Counted from the stretch's first letter, positions 1-6,188 are shown. The stretch is DNA of 8,603 nucleotides from Halobacteriales archaeon QH_8_67_36 (GCA_003021755.1 PXQZ01000130.1:927-9529); one strand, 5' to 3'. Numbers and translations: made by a program. Notes: a model not told the origin generated them from the sequence alone.

Positions 1-15
1 GCGGGGAGACGGGCC

Positions 16-402
16 TTACAGTTCGATGTCGGCGGACTCGTCTTCGCGGTCGAACGTGACTTCGAGGACGCCGTTGTTGTAGGTCGCCGACGCGGAGTGT
101 TCGTCGACTCTGCTGGGGAGGGTGAGTCGCTCGTGGTACTCGCGGTGGTGCGTGCCGGCGTCGATAGTGAGGACGGTGCCGTCGCATTTCAGGTCGATGT
201 CGTCCTTCTCGACGCCCGGAATGTCGGCGACAACGCGGATTTCGTCGCCGGTTTCGTAGACATCGACGTGGAGGTCGCCGCCGTCGGCGGGCCCGTCACG
301 GTCGATGTGGACGTCCCCTTCGGAGCCCATCATCTCGTCCATCATCCGTTCTATCTCCCGGAAGAACTCGTCGAAGGGGTCGTCGTTGTCGTCCGGTCTC
401 AT
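16..402 (-). CDS. Small heat-shock protein, Hsp20/alpha-crystallin family
   Basis: A 128-residue cytoplasmic holdase-type chaperone that would bind unfolding proteins and form oligomers. Residues 1-42 are a short acidic N-terminal arm rich in Met, Phe and Glu. Residues about 43-121 form the alpha-crystallin domain, with the beta-strand motif DIPGVEKDDI (60-69) and the signature NNGVLEV (109-115). The C-terminus ends IEL, a variant of the I-x-I/V tail that docks neighbouring dimers. Length fits archaeal Hsp20 proteins. The frame stays open far upstream, but ATG at 402 is chosen because it begins the family-like N-terminus and a TATA-like element lies 29 bases before it. It is divergent from gap across 187 bases. 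Gas-vesicle GvpH is a related fold, but no gvp genes are nearby. The family call is firm; the client proteins are unknown. Confidence 0.93.
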   Translation of the reverse strand: MRPDDNDDPFDEFFREIERMMDEMMGSEGDVHIDRDGPADGGDLHVDVYETGDEIRVVADIPGVEKDDIDLKCDGTVLTIDAGTHHREYHERLTLPSRVDEHSASATYNNGVLEVTFDREDESADIEL

Positions 403-429
403 CAGTAGCCAGTGGTATGCGCGACGGTC

Positions 430-446
430 CCAAAAGCCTTCTGACG
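430..446 (-). promoter_or_regulatory. Candidate TATA element of the Hsp20 gene
   Basis: On the minus strand AAGGCTTTTGGG lies about 29 bases before the start codon, the spacing expected for a leaderless or near-leaderless haloarchaeal transcript. The same CTTTTG core precedes the membrane-protein gene at 3679. The match is weak and no heat-shock operator was recognised. Confidence 0.35.
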
Positions 447-550
447 GGCGCGGAATCCGTGCCGGATGCCAGAACCGTCCACCGAGCGGACCAAACCCGT
501 GACAAACCAGGGTGTCTATCGACGGAACGCCGGGTATCCCGAAGCAACTC

Positions 551-566
551 CGAAAACCATTTACTT
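551..566 (+). promoter_or_regulatory. BRE/TATA promoter of gap
   Basis: CGAAAACC (BRE-like, 551-558) is followed by ATTTACTT (559-566). The TATA element ends about 26 bases before ATG 590, so transcription would begin at or next to the start codon. It lies inside the 5' extension of the open frame, which argues against any earlier start. Confidence 0.6.
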
Positions 567-589
567 CGCACCAGCGGTTTTCTAGGGAG

Positions 590-1597
590 ATGAGTGACCC
601 AGTCCGCGTCGGCCTGAACGGCTTTGGCCGTATCGGCCGAAACGTAATGCGTGCCTCGCTTGAGAACGACGGCGTCAAAGTCGTCGGTATCAACGACGTA
701 ATCGACGACGAAGAGGTCGAGTACTTCGCCAAGTACGACACCGTGATGGGCGAGCTCCCCGGTGTGAGCGTCGACGACGGCGTCCTGACCGTCGAGGGGA
801 CTGACTTCGAGGCCGGCATCTTCCACGAGACGGACCCCACGGAGCTGCCGTGGGACGAGCTGGACGTCGACGTGACCTTCGAGTGTACGGGCATCTTCCG
901 CACGTACGACGACGCCGCCCAGCACATCGACGCGGGCGCCGACAAGGTACTCATCTCCGCGCCGCCGAAAGGCGAGAAGGAGGTCAAACAGATAGTGTAC
1001 GGCGTCAACGAGGACGAGTACGACGGCGGGGACGTCGTCTCGAACGCCTCCTGTACGACGAACTCCATCACGCCGGTCGCGAAGGTGCTGGACGACGAGT
1101 TCGGCATCGTCTCCGGGCAGCTGACGACCGTCCACGCCTACACCGGCTCCCAGAACCTCGTCGACGGCCCCAACAGCAAGCCCCGCCGTCGCCGCGCCGC
1201 CGCTGAGAACATCATCCCGACCTCGACGGGCGCCGCACAGGCGACCACCGAGGTCCTCCCACAGCTCGAAGGCAAGCTCGACGGGATGGCCATCCGCGTG
1301 CCGGTCCCGAACGGCTCCATCACGGAGTTCGTCGTCGACCTCGAAGAAGACGTGACCGAGGAAGCGGTCAACGCCGCCTTCGAAGCGGCCGCCGCCGGCG
1401 AGATGGAAGGCACACTCGGCGTCACTACCGAGCAGATCGTCTCCTCGGACATCCTCGGTGATCCCTACTCCTCGCAGGTCGACCTCTCCTCGACGAACAT
1501 CGTCAACGGGCTGACGAAGGTTCTCACCTGGTACGACAACGAGTACGGCTTCTCCAGCCGGATGCTCGACGTCGCCCAGCACATCGACGAGCCATAA
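590..1597 (+). CDS. gap: Glyceraldehyde-3-phosphate dehydrogenase, bacterial type (type I)
   Basis: A 335-residue cytosolic enzyme that reversibly oxidises and phosphorylates glyceraldehyde 3-phosphate to 1,3-bisphosphoglycerate. The N-terminal Rossmann domain opens with GLNGFGRIGRN (8-18; glycines 11, 13 and 16). Asp36 in GIND suggests NAD rather than NADP preference. The catalytic motif is SNASCTTNS with Cys155, and the partner base is His182 in VHAYT. The S-loop spans about 183-205, and WYDNEYGFSSRMLD (314-327) is the usual C-terminal signature. These are features of the bacterial/eukaryal class, not the archaeal type II enzyme. Haloarchaea commonly carry this bacterial-type enzyme, with a glycolytic role shown in Haloferax; that role is inferred here. 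ATG 590 is chosen over upstream starts because the promoter lies between them. pgk follows 109 bases downstream. Confidence 0.97.
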   Translation: MSDPVRVGLNGFGRIGRNVMRASLENDGVKVVGINDVIDDEEVEYFAKYDTVMGELPGVSVDDGVLTVEGTDFEAGIFHETDPTELPWDELDVDVTFECTGIFRTYDDAAQHIDAGADKVLISAPPKGEKEVKQIVYGVNEDEYDGGDVVSNASCTTNSITPVAKVLDDEFGIVSGQLTTVHAYTGSQNLVDGPNSKPRRRRAAAENIIPTSTGAAQATTEVLPQLEGKLDGMAIRVPVPNGSITEFVVDLEEDVTEEAVNAAFEAAAAGEMEGTLGVTTEQIVSSDILGDPYSSQVDLSSTNIVNGLTKVLTWYDNEYGFSSRMLDVAQHIDEP

Positions 1598-1610
1598 CGA
1601 TTCCGTCTCT

Positions 1611-1651
1611 TCGATTTTCTCACCCGTTGAGTCCCGACTGTGGCGTTTTTC
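1611..1651 (+). terminator. T-rich termination region after gap
   Basis: Two pyrimidine/T tracts, CGATTTTCT near 1612-1620 and GCGTTTTTC near 1643-1651, lie between the gap stop and the pgk promoter. Archaeal RNA polymerase commonly terminates at such T tracts without a hairpin. Partial readthrough into pgk remains possible. Confidence 0.4.
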
Positions 1652-1668
1652 GTGTCCCGTGAGTGACT

Positions 1669-1683
1669 CGGAAACGGTTAAAC
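1669..1683 (+). promoter_or_regulatory. BRE/TATA promoter of pgk
   Basis: CGGAAACGG (BRE-like) is followed by TTAAAC ending at 1683, about 24 bases before ATG 1707. The position predicts a leaderless pgk transcript and shows that pgk can be transcribed independently of gap. It also rules against the GTG at 1659 as start, since that codon lies upstream of the TATA element. Confidence 0.65.
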
Positions 1684-1706
1684 CGGCGGCGGGAGAGTTC
1701 CCACGC

Positions 1707-2918
1707 ATGACGTTCCAGACCCTCGATGACCTGGGCGACGGAAAGCGCGTCCTCGTCAGATTCGACCTGAACTCCCCGGTCGAAGACGGCGAGGTACAGG
1801 ACAACCGCCGCTTTGACCGCCACGCGGCGACGCTGGGCGAGTTGGTCGACCGCGACTTCGCCGTCGCCGTCATGGCCCACCAGGGCCGCCCGGGCGACGA
1901 CGACTTCCTCTCACTGGAGCAACACGCCGACATCCTCGCCAGCCACGTCGACGCCGAGGTCGACCACGTCGCGGACACGTTCGGCGAGGAGGCGCTGGAC
2001 GCCATCGACGGGCTGGAGAGCGGCGACGTGCTCGTCCTGGAGAACACACGGATGGCCGACGGCGAACTGCCGGAGGAGGAGCCGGAGATCAAGGCCGAAA
2101 CGGAGTTCGTTCGGACGCTGGCCCCCGAGTTCGACGCCTACATCAACGACGCCTACTCGGCGGCCCACCGCTCGCACGCCTCGCTCGTTGGCTTCCCGGT
2201 CGTGATGGACGCCTACGCCGGCCGCGTCATGGAGACCGAGTACGAGGCCAACACGTCCATCGCCGAGAAGGAGTTCGACGGCCAGGTGACGATGGTCATG
2301 GGTGGGACGAAAGCCACCGACGTCATCGGCGTCATCGACCACATCGGCGACAAGATAGACGACTTCCTGCTGGGCGGCATCGCCGGCCAGCTATTCCTCC
2401 GGGCCCAGGGCTATCCCATCGGTTACGACGCCGAGGGGATGGACCTCTTTACCACGCAGTGGGAGAACAACCAGGAGACGATCGAGGACATCCTCGGGGA
2501 GCGCGGCGACCAGATAACGGTCGCCACCGACGTGGCCTACGGCGAGGACGGCGAACGCGTCGAGGCCGACGTCGAGGACGTCGACGAGAAAGGGCTGGGC
2601 ATCATGGACATCGGGACCGACACCGCCGAGCAGTACGCGGACATCGCCCGAGACTCCGACGCCGTCTTGGTGAAGGGCGCGCTGGGCGTCTTCGAGGACG
2701 AGAAGTTCTCGACTGGCACGGTCACCGTGCTGGAGGCCATCGCCGAGACGGACTGCTTCTCCGTCGTCGGCGGCGGCGACACCTCTCGGGCCATCCCGAT
2801 GTACGGGATGAGCGAGGACGCCTTCGATCACGTCTCTATCGCCGGTGGCGCCTACATCCGCGCGCTCACCGGCGACGAACTCGTCGGCGTCGAAGTGCTG
2901 CGCGAATATGCCGACTGA
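1707..2918 (+). CDS. pgk: Phosphoglycerate kinase
   Basis: A 403-residue cytosolic kinase transferring phosphate between 1,3-bisphosphoglycerate and ADP, acting next to Gap in glycolysis and gluconeogenesis. Substrate-side N-domain motifs are RFDLNSP (18-24), AHQGRP (57-62), LENTR (111-115) and YINDAYSAAHRSHAS (145-159). The nucleotide-side C-domain has GGTK (199-202) and GGGDTSRA (355-362). The loop usually read as GPxGVFE is GALGVFE here (324-330), with Ala in place of Pro. Length matches archaeal Pgk. ATG 1707 was chosen because the TATA element sits 24 bases before it and the N-terminus TLDDLGDGKRVLVRFD fits the family. It shares gene order, but not necessarily a transcript, with gap. Confidence 0.97.
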   Translation: MTFQTLDDLGDGKRVLVRFDLNSPVEDGEVQDNRRFDRHAATLGELVDRDFAVAVMAHQGRPGDDDFLSLEQHADILASHVDAEVDHVADTFGEEALDAIDGLESGDVLVLENTRMADGELPEEEPEIKAETEFVRTLAPEFDAYINDAYSAAHRSHASLVGFPVVMDAYAGRVMETEYEANTSIAEKEFDGQVTMVMGGTKATDVIGVIDHIGDKIDDFLLGGIAGQLFLRAQGYPIGYDAEGMDLFTTQWENNQETIEDILGERGDQITVATDVAYGEDGERVEADVEDVDEKGLGIMDIGTDTAEQYADIARDSDAVLVKGALGVFEDEKFSTGTVTVLEAIAETDCFSVVGGGDTSRAIPMYGMSEDAFDHVSIAGGAYIRALTGDELVGVEVLREYAD

Positions 2919-2946
2919 TACGGTTTATCGTAGGTTGTTTCCGGAT

Positions 2947-2969
2947 ATCATCGATCCGGGATCGGTGAT
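2947..2969. terminator. Hairpin between pgk and a convergent small gene
   Basis: ATCATCGATC (2947-2956) pairs with GATCGGTGAT (2960-2969) around a 3-base loop: ten pairs with one G-T wobble. It lies between the stop of pgk and the stop of the convergent small gene, so it could end or protect both transcripts. There is no flanking T run, so the terminator role is an inference. Confidence 0.35.
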
Positions 2970-3026
2970 TGCCGGTAAATCACTACAACAGTCCGTATGA
3001 AAGAACGAAAGCGCGGTTGTCGCGTC

Positions 3027-3176
3027 TCAGGTCCGCCGCGTCTCCGCGTGGCGGCGCTCCCAGTCCTCGTCGAGTTCGTCGACGACGACCGAGGGCCCGT
3101 CGCCGGCGGGCCGACAGCGGGCGTGGCGTGCGATCCAGTCATTGCCGTCGTCGGGTTCGGTCGGTCGCTCCGACAT
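3027..3176 (-). CDS. Small acidic hypothetical protein (49 residues)
   Basis: I do not recognise this protein. It begins MSERPTEPDDGNDWIARHAR, continues through an acidic stretch VVVDELDEDWERR (30-42) and ends RRT. It has no membrane segment and only one cysteine, so it is not a zinc ribbon. The evidence that it is real is contextual: codons end in G or C almost throughout, the composition is halophilic, and a strong TATA element lies 24 bases before ATG 3176 with a purine-rich BRE. It is convergent with pgk (108 bases between stops). A two-part layout is possible, with a basic N-terminal part and an acidic helix. Function unknown. Confidence 0.62.
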   Translation of the reverse strand: MSERPTEPDDGNDWIARHARCRPAGDGPSVVVDELDEDWERRHAETRRT

Positions 3177-3198
3177 ACCGCGTGGTAGGACCACCCGC

Positions 3199-3213
3199 GA
3201 TAAATTTCTTCCG
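3199..3213 (-). promoter_or_regulatory. BRE/TATA promoter of the 49-residue gene
   Basis: The minus strand reads GGAAGAAATTTATCG, a purine-rich BRE joined to ATTTAT, the best TATA match in the window. The element ends about 24 bases before ATG 3176, so the transcript would be leaderless. Nothing else downstream on that strand explains it. Confidence 0.6.
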
Positions 3214-3233
3214 GCAACAATTGGTACAAAATT

Positions 3234-3251
3234 ACTCGCTCCTGAGTGAGT
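3234..3251. repeat. Small inverted repeat in non-coding DNA
   Basis: ACTCGCT (3234-3240) and AGTGAGT (3245-3251) form seven pairs, one a G-T wobble, around CCTG, followed by TTTCGG. It lies in a stretch (3214-3301) where I see no gene. It could be an operator of the minus-strand small gene or a chance hairpin. Confidence 0.25.
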
Positions 3252-3301
3252 TTCGGTAGCAGTTGCCGCGACCGGCCCGCAGAGAGCTGTAGTTGTTGGC
3301 T

Positions 3302-3594
3302 ATGTGTTGCTGTAGCATGGTGTCGGCCTGGCTCACCAGTTCGGTGCTGATGGGAGCGGCGACACTGGCCGTCGTGTGACTGGCGCGGCACCGAGGGTAG
3401 TACCACTACTCGCCGGCCGTCGAGGGGCCGGGGCAGTTCCGGAACGACCAGCGGGCGCCCGGCGGCGTCTACCTCCTGATGACGAGTCACGGCCACCCCC
3501 GGTCGCTGGCCGTCGCCGAGTCCGCTGCCGTGGCCGGCGCGCTCTTTCCGGTCGCCGTTACGGCGCAGTCGCTCGGGAACGGCTATGTCACGTT
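3302..3594 (+). pseudogene. Decayed membrane-protein gene (tentative)
   Basis: The frame starting at ATG 3302 or 3317 reads like a haloarchaeal coding sequence, with a hydrophobic helix (AWLTSSVLMGAATLAVV), then TGA at 3377 and TAG at 3398. The same frame continues with strongly G/C-ending codons: YHYSPAVEGPGQFRNDQRAP, then YLLM and a second hydrophobic stretch, AVAESAAVAGALFPVAVTAQ. Coding character fades after about 3590. The two in-frame stops make a working product unlikely. The intact ancestor would have had at least two membrane segments. I cannot name the family. It lies just upstream of, and in the same direction as, the membrane-protein gene at 3679, so the two may once have been neighbours in function. 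A non-coding origin cannot be excluded. Confidence 0.4.
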
Positions 3595-3640
3595 ATCGAG
3601 TTATAGATATAGTTCTGCCAATTTGGCGGACAGGAGACAC

Positions 3641-3654
3641 CGCGAACGCTTTTG
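3641..3654 (+). promoter_or_regulatory. Candidate promoter of the DUF6789-like gene
   Basis: CGCGAACG (BRE-like) is followed by CTTTTG ending at 3654, 25 bases before ATG 3679. The core equals that before the Hsp20 gene. A/T-rich sequence around 3595-3615 is an alternative but is too far away for a leaderless start. Confidence 0.4.
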
Positions 3655-3678
3655 CCCGTTGACACGCTATGTCATGTC

Positions 3679-4200
3679 ATGACAGACGCGCCACCGGAGT
3701 TCCAGGAATCGACCGACAGCGAAGCCGTGGCCGAGAGCAACGAGTTCGACAGTCTGCGTGGCATCGTCGCTGACGGCGTCGTGGGTGCGGCCGGCGGGCT
3801 GGTCGGGACGGCCATGATGACCGTAATTTTGCTCATCGCCGGGTCGGTCGGCGCGTTCGAACTCACCGACTTCGCCATCCTCACCGAACTGCTCGGGTTG
3901 ACCGAGTACGTGCCGCCGGTGCTCTTTGGCTATGCCCTCTTTCTGGCCGGCGGGATGGTCCCGTGGCCCCTGCTGTTCGCGTCGCTGCTGGCATACCTTC
4001 CCGGCGAGTCGAGTCCGGTCTCCGGGGCGTTCTTCGGTGCCGCGATGTGGACCGGCTTCGTGCTGGCGTTCTACACCGACCAGACCGGGCTGACGGTGGC
4101 CCTGTATGCCGCCCTGACGCTCGTCGCCCACGTCGTCTACGGAATCGGGCTGGGCGCCGTCTTCGACTACTTCGAGACCCGGCCGGACTCCATCGTCTAG
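3679..4200 (+). CDS. Four-helix membrane protein, DUF6789-like
   Basis: A 173-residue integral membrane protein. A soluble acidic N-terminus (1-30) precedes four predicted helices: about 33-57 (GLVGTAMMTVILLIAGSVGA), 81-107 (VLFGYALFLAGGMVPWPLLF), 116-133 and 139-161 (ending HVVYGIGLGAVFDYF). The patterns GGLVGTAMM, PPVLFGYALF, PWPLLFASL.AYLPG and LVAHVVYGIGLGAV resemble the haloarchaeal DUF6789 family, members of which I recall near terminal-oxidase genes; no oxidase gene lies here. The biochemical role is unknown. ATG 3679 is chosen over an in-frame ATG at 3652 because the TATA-like element lies between about 3649 and 3654. It is flanked on both sides by apparently decayed coding DNA, so it may be the survivor of a larger cluster. 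Confidence 0.75.
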   Translation: MTDAPPEFQESTDSEAVAESNEFDSLRGIVADGVVGAAGGLVGTAMMTVILLIAGSVGAFELTDFAILTELLGLTEYVPPVLFGYALFLAGGMVPWPLLFASLLAYLPGESSPVSGAFFGAAMWTGFVLAFYTDQTGLTVALYAALTLVAHVVYGIGLGAVFDYFETRPDSIV

Positions 4201-4235
4201 CCCGTACGTCTGTGCCCACACGTCCACGTCGGGGT

Positions 4236-4517
4236 ATGCATCCGCGCGACGTTACGTGGCCCGACGCCGATGTGCTAGTCGGCAGCACCGAACAGCACGC
4301 CCGCACCCGCCGCTGGGGACCGACTCGCTGACCGCATAGGCTGTCACCGACGCCGCCGAAGCAGTCCACGAGAGCGAGGTCGTCGCCCTACTCATCCGGG
4401 TCGGCGTCGCCGCGAGTTCGCGGGGACGCTGTGAGCGAGGACACCTTCCGGGATCACGTGCGGGAGACCGTGACCAGTCTGGCCCACCACGGCTGGAGCC
4501 ACGTGGCCGACCGATAA
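4236..4517 (+). pseudogene. Frameshifted coding remnant (tentative)
   Basis: Three coding-like pieces lie in line. An open stretch from ATG 4236 (MHPRDVTWPDADVLVG and on) ends at TGA 4329. A piece in another frame from 4340 reads AVTDAAEAVHESEVVALLIR, with TAG just before it. From GTG 4431, back in the first frame, VSEDTFRDHVRETVTSLAHH continues to TAA 4515. All three have haloarchaeal codon use and acidic, helix-prone composition, while each alone is under 35 residues. The simplest reading is one gene broken by two frameshifts and a stop. I do not recognise the family. The last piece could be a separate small gene starting at GTG 4431, but no promoter is visible. Otherwise nothing explains the 333 bases between the flanking genes. 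Confidence 0.35.
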
Positions 4518-4533
4518 GCTACAACGTTCCGTC

Positions 4534-4971
4534 TCAGGCCTCGGCCTCTTCGGCGTCCGCGTCGGCCTCGGTGTTGGGCGCGTCCTCGAACTCCTCCAGC
4601 GTACTGCGTAGCTGCGGAATCGTCGACGTGAGGTCACCCACCTGCTCGCGGGCGTCCTCGACGTCTTCGATGAGGTCGGCGACGGTCCCTATCTCCTCGG
4701 CCAGGTCGTCGGCGTTCTCGAAGGCGTCGGCGCGTTCGCCCATCGTGTACCACTTCTTGGCGTCCCGCAGGTGATCCTCGGCGTCGCCCACGTCCAGTGC
4801 CGTCTTGAGCGCATTGAGCACGCCCAACGTGTTGTCGGCCTCGACGTCCCAGACGGCGTCCCCGTCCGGGAGCGCGGCGCGGGCCTCGGCGAGCGACGCC
4901 TCGACGTCGCTTCGCATCTCGTTTGCGGCCTCGCCGAACAGCTCGTCGTCGTCCAGACTGGTCTGACTCAT
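4534..4971 (-). CDS. DUF5790 family protein (haloarchaeal, unknown function)
   Basis: A 145-residue acidic soluble protein. It begins MSQTSLDDDELFGEAANEMR and contains the block WDVEADNTLGVLNALKTALD (41-60), then DAEDHLRDAKKWYTMGERAD (63-82), which I recall as the conserved core of the haloarchaeal DUF5790 family. Residues about 84-127 are heptad-like and probably helical or coiled coil; the tail (131-145) is a low-complexity Glu/Ala/Asp extension. There are no membrane segments or catalytic motifs. ATG 4971 is chosen over an upstream in-frame ATG because a TATA element lies 26 bases before it. It follows the DUF7544-like gene in the same direction, 107 bases away, with its own promoter. Function unknown. 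Confidence 0.85.
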   Translation of the reverse strand: MSQTSLDDDELFGEAANEMRSDVEASLAEARAALPDGDAVWDVEADNTLGVLNALKTALDVGDAEDHLRDAKKWYTMGERADAFENADDLAEEIGTVADLIEDVEDAREQVGDLTSTIPQLRSTLEEFEDAPNTEADADAEEAEA

Positions 4972-4993
4972 AGCTACCACTTGACGTGGAAAG

Positions 4994-5008
4994 GGATTAA
5001 AAGCCCGC
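4994..5008 (-). promoter_or_regulatory. TATA promoter of the DUF5790-like gene
   Basis: The minus strand reads CGGGCTTTTAATCC, with the A/T core 26-31 bases before ATG 4971. Three GAAAGY repeats lie directly upstream on the transcribed side (5011-5028) and could serve as regulator sites. Confidence 0.55.
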
Positions 5009-5010
5009 CT

Positions 5011-5028
5011 GAAAGTGAAAGTGAAAGC
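5011..5028. repeat. Triple hexamer repeat GAAAGT/GAAAGT/GAAAGC
   Basis: Three head-to-tail hexamers occupy 18 bases directly upstream of the TATA element of the DUF5790-like gene. On the minus strand they read as pyrimidine-rich CTTTCA repeats. Position suggests an activator or BRE-adjacent site; a chance microsatellite is equally possible. Confidence 0.4.
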
Positions 5029-5042
5029 GTACGACACGAGCG

Positions 5043-5078
5043 GGGACGTTTTCACGAAACCGAAAACCTCCGGAGGCG
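5043..5078 (-). terminator. Palindrome and T-rich tracts after the DUF7544-like gene
   Basis: Directly after the TAA at 5079, the minus strand carries the perfect palindrome CCTCCGGAGG (5067-5076), followed by GTTTTCGGTTT and, further on, GTGAAAACG. The T tracts suit archaeal termination. The palindrome alone gives only a short stem. Confidence 0.4.
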
Positions 5079-6152
5079 TTAGACGCCACCGGACGCCGCG
5101 GGTTCGCCCTCGTCGGGCTCGTCGACCCGGATATCGCTTCGGACCTCGGGCAGCGGGTCCAGCGGTTCGTCAACGTCGCCCAGCACGAGCATCGCGTAGT
5201 AGCGCAGGAACGCCTGCAGCGGGACCTGAACGAGGTTCGTCACGAGGAGTAGGGCGAGCACGAACAGCAGGACGACGATGCCGATGAGCGCCAGCGCGGC
5301 CGTCCCTTGGCCGAGGGCGAACCAAAGGACGGCCCCGACGAGGACGAACGGAATCGCGACGAGCAACGTGGCGACGATGCTCACCACGCTCCCGACGATA
5401 CCGACGCCGATGGCCAGCACGACGGAGAACGCGAGATACGCGAGATACTGTTTGACGTGCCGTCGCATCGACCCCAGCAGTCGCTTCCAGCTACCGAGTA
5501 GCCCGCGGTCGCTCGTGAGCATCATCGGCACGACGAAGACGTTGGTGAAACCGGTGACCAGCCCCTGAACGACGGCGATGACGAGGAAGAAGACGACTGC
5601 CACGGGGAGAACACTGAACAGCGCCGTCGCGGTGACGTTGTCGAGGTTGCCGTCGAAAGTGGTGACGAAGACGGCATAGAGGAAGCCGACGGCGAGCAGG
5701 AGCGAGACGAGGCTGACGGCGAGCCTGAAGGCGAACAGCCGAAGCCCGTTGCCGACGTTCCCGCGCAGATACCGCCGGAGGTGGACCTCCCGTTCGATGA
5801 GCGACTCGGCGAAGACGAACGCCATGAAGTTGCTCAGGAGCGCGAAACACAGGACGAGCAGGGCGGCCAGACCGATAACGACCAGCAGTTCCGGGCTGAT
5901 CGCGGAGAGCACGCCGTCGACTGTCGTCGGCGCGCCCCCGTCGGCGAGTGGCTGGTCGAAGCCGCCACCCGAGGGTTGGTCCTGGCCGCCCAGGTTACCG
6001 GCGTTCTGGAGCCCGTTGAACCCGCCGCCACCGCCGATGAAGAAGACGATGACAGCCAGTTTGAGCCACGTTCGGGCGGCGAAGGGCAACAGGAACGACT
6101 TCGTCGCGTCTATCGCGTCGCCGATATCGTCTATCGCGTGGAGGGACATCAT
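5079..6152 (-). CDS. Polytopic membrane protein, DUF7544-like (haloarchaeal)
   Basis: A 357-residue integral membrane protein. The N-terminus MMSLHAIDDIGDAIDATKSF followed by RTWLKLAVIVFFIGGGGGFN (27-46) matches haloarchaeal proteins labelled DUF7544. A Gly/Gln/Pro-rich loop (47-80) follows. Hydrophobic blocks at about 86-117, 139-163, 176-200, 236-275 and 285-312 give roughly five to seven membrane passes. Between them is a basic amphipathic stretch, EREVHLRRYLRGNVGNGLRL (120-139). The C-terminal tail (327-357) is acidic and soluble. No transport signature or catalytic motif is visible, so the role is unknown. Start 6152 or 6149 (adjacent ATG codons) cannot be separated; the TATA element lies 23-26 bases before. 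It follows mptD by 36 bases but has its own promoter. Confidence 0.82.
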   Translation of the reverse strand: MMSLHAIDDIGDAIDATKSFLLPFAARTWLKLAVIVFFIGGGGGFNGLQNAGNLGGQDQPSGGGFDQPLADGGAPTTVDGVLSAISPELLVVIGLAALLVLCFALLSNFMAFVFAESLIEREVHLRRYLRGNVGNGLRLFAFRLAVSLVSLLLAVGFLYAVFVTTFDGNLDNVTATALFSVLPVAVVFFLVIAVVQGLVTGFTNVFVVPMMLTSDRGLLGSWKRLLGSMRRHVKQYLAYLAFSVVLAIGVGIVGSVVSIVATLLVAIPFVLVGAVLWFALGQGTAALALIGIVVLLFVLALLLVTNLVQVPLQAFLRYYAMLVLGDVDEPLDPLPEVRSDIRVDEPDEGEPAASGGV

Positions 6153-6173
6153 CGGAACTGCACGGCGGGGGCG

Positions 6174-6187
6174 TGTAAAATTTTCGT
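6174..6187 (-). promoter_or_regulatory. BRE/TATA promoter of the DUF7544-like gene
   Basis: On the minus strand ACGAAAATTTTACAC joins a CGAAAA BRE to TTTTACA, 23-29 bases before ATG 6152. It fills the 36-base gap behind the mptD stop, where the same T run could also end the mptD transcript. Confidence 0.6.
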
Positions 6188-6188
6188 A

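Noticed and set aside
512..589. Upstream start of gap at 512
   Set aside because: The promoter lies inside this extension, and the Rossmann motif begins at the usual distance from ATG 590.
1659..1706. GTG at 1659 as an earlier start of pgk
   Set aside because: The BRE/TATA element lies downstream of this codon, and the extra residues are not part of the Pgk fold.
296..2092. Minus-strand open frame of 598 residues opposite gap and pgk
   Set aside because: It is antisense to two firmly identified enzymes; long antisense frames are common in G+C-rich haloarchaeal genes.
3214..3316. Possible tRNA or small RNA gene in the gap before the remnant
   Set aside because: No cloverleaf, T-loop motif or extended pairing beyond the small 3234-3251 hairpin.
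2948..3496. Minus-strand open frame of 182 residues over the small gene and remnant
   Set aside because: It is rich in Arg, His and Pro and lacks halophilic composition. The 49-residue frame in the same place has better codon use and a promoter.
3667..4227. Minus-strand frame opposite the DUF6789-like gene
   Set aside because: The plus strand encodes a coherent four-helix membrane protein with a promoter; the antisense frame is a shadow.
5011..5028. GAAAGY repeats as the start of a CRISPR array
   Set aside because: Units are only 6 bases, directly adjacent, with no spacers. No CRISPR-like repeat was seen anywhere in the window.
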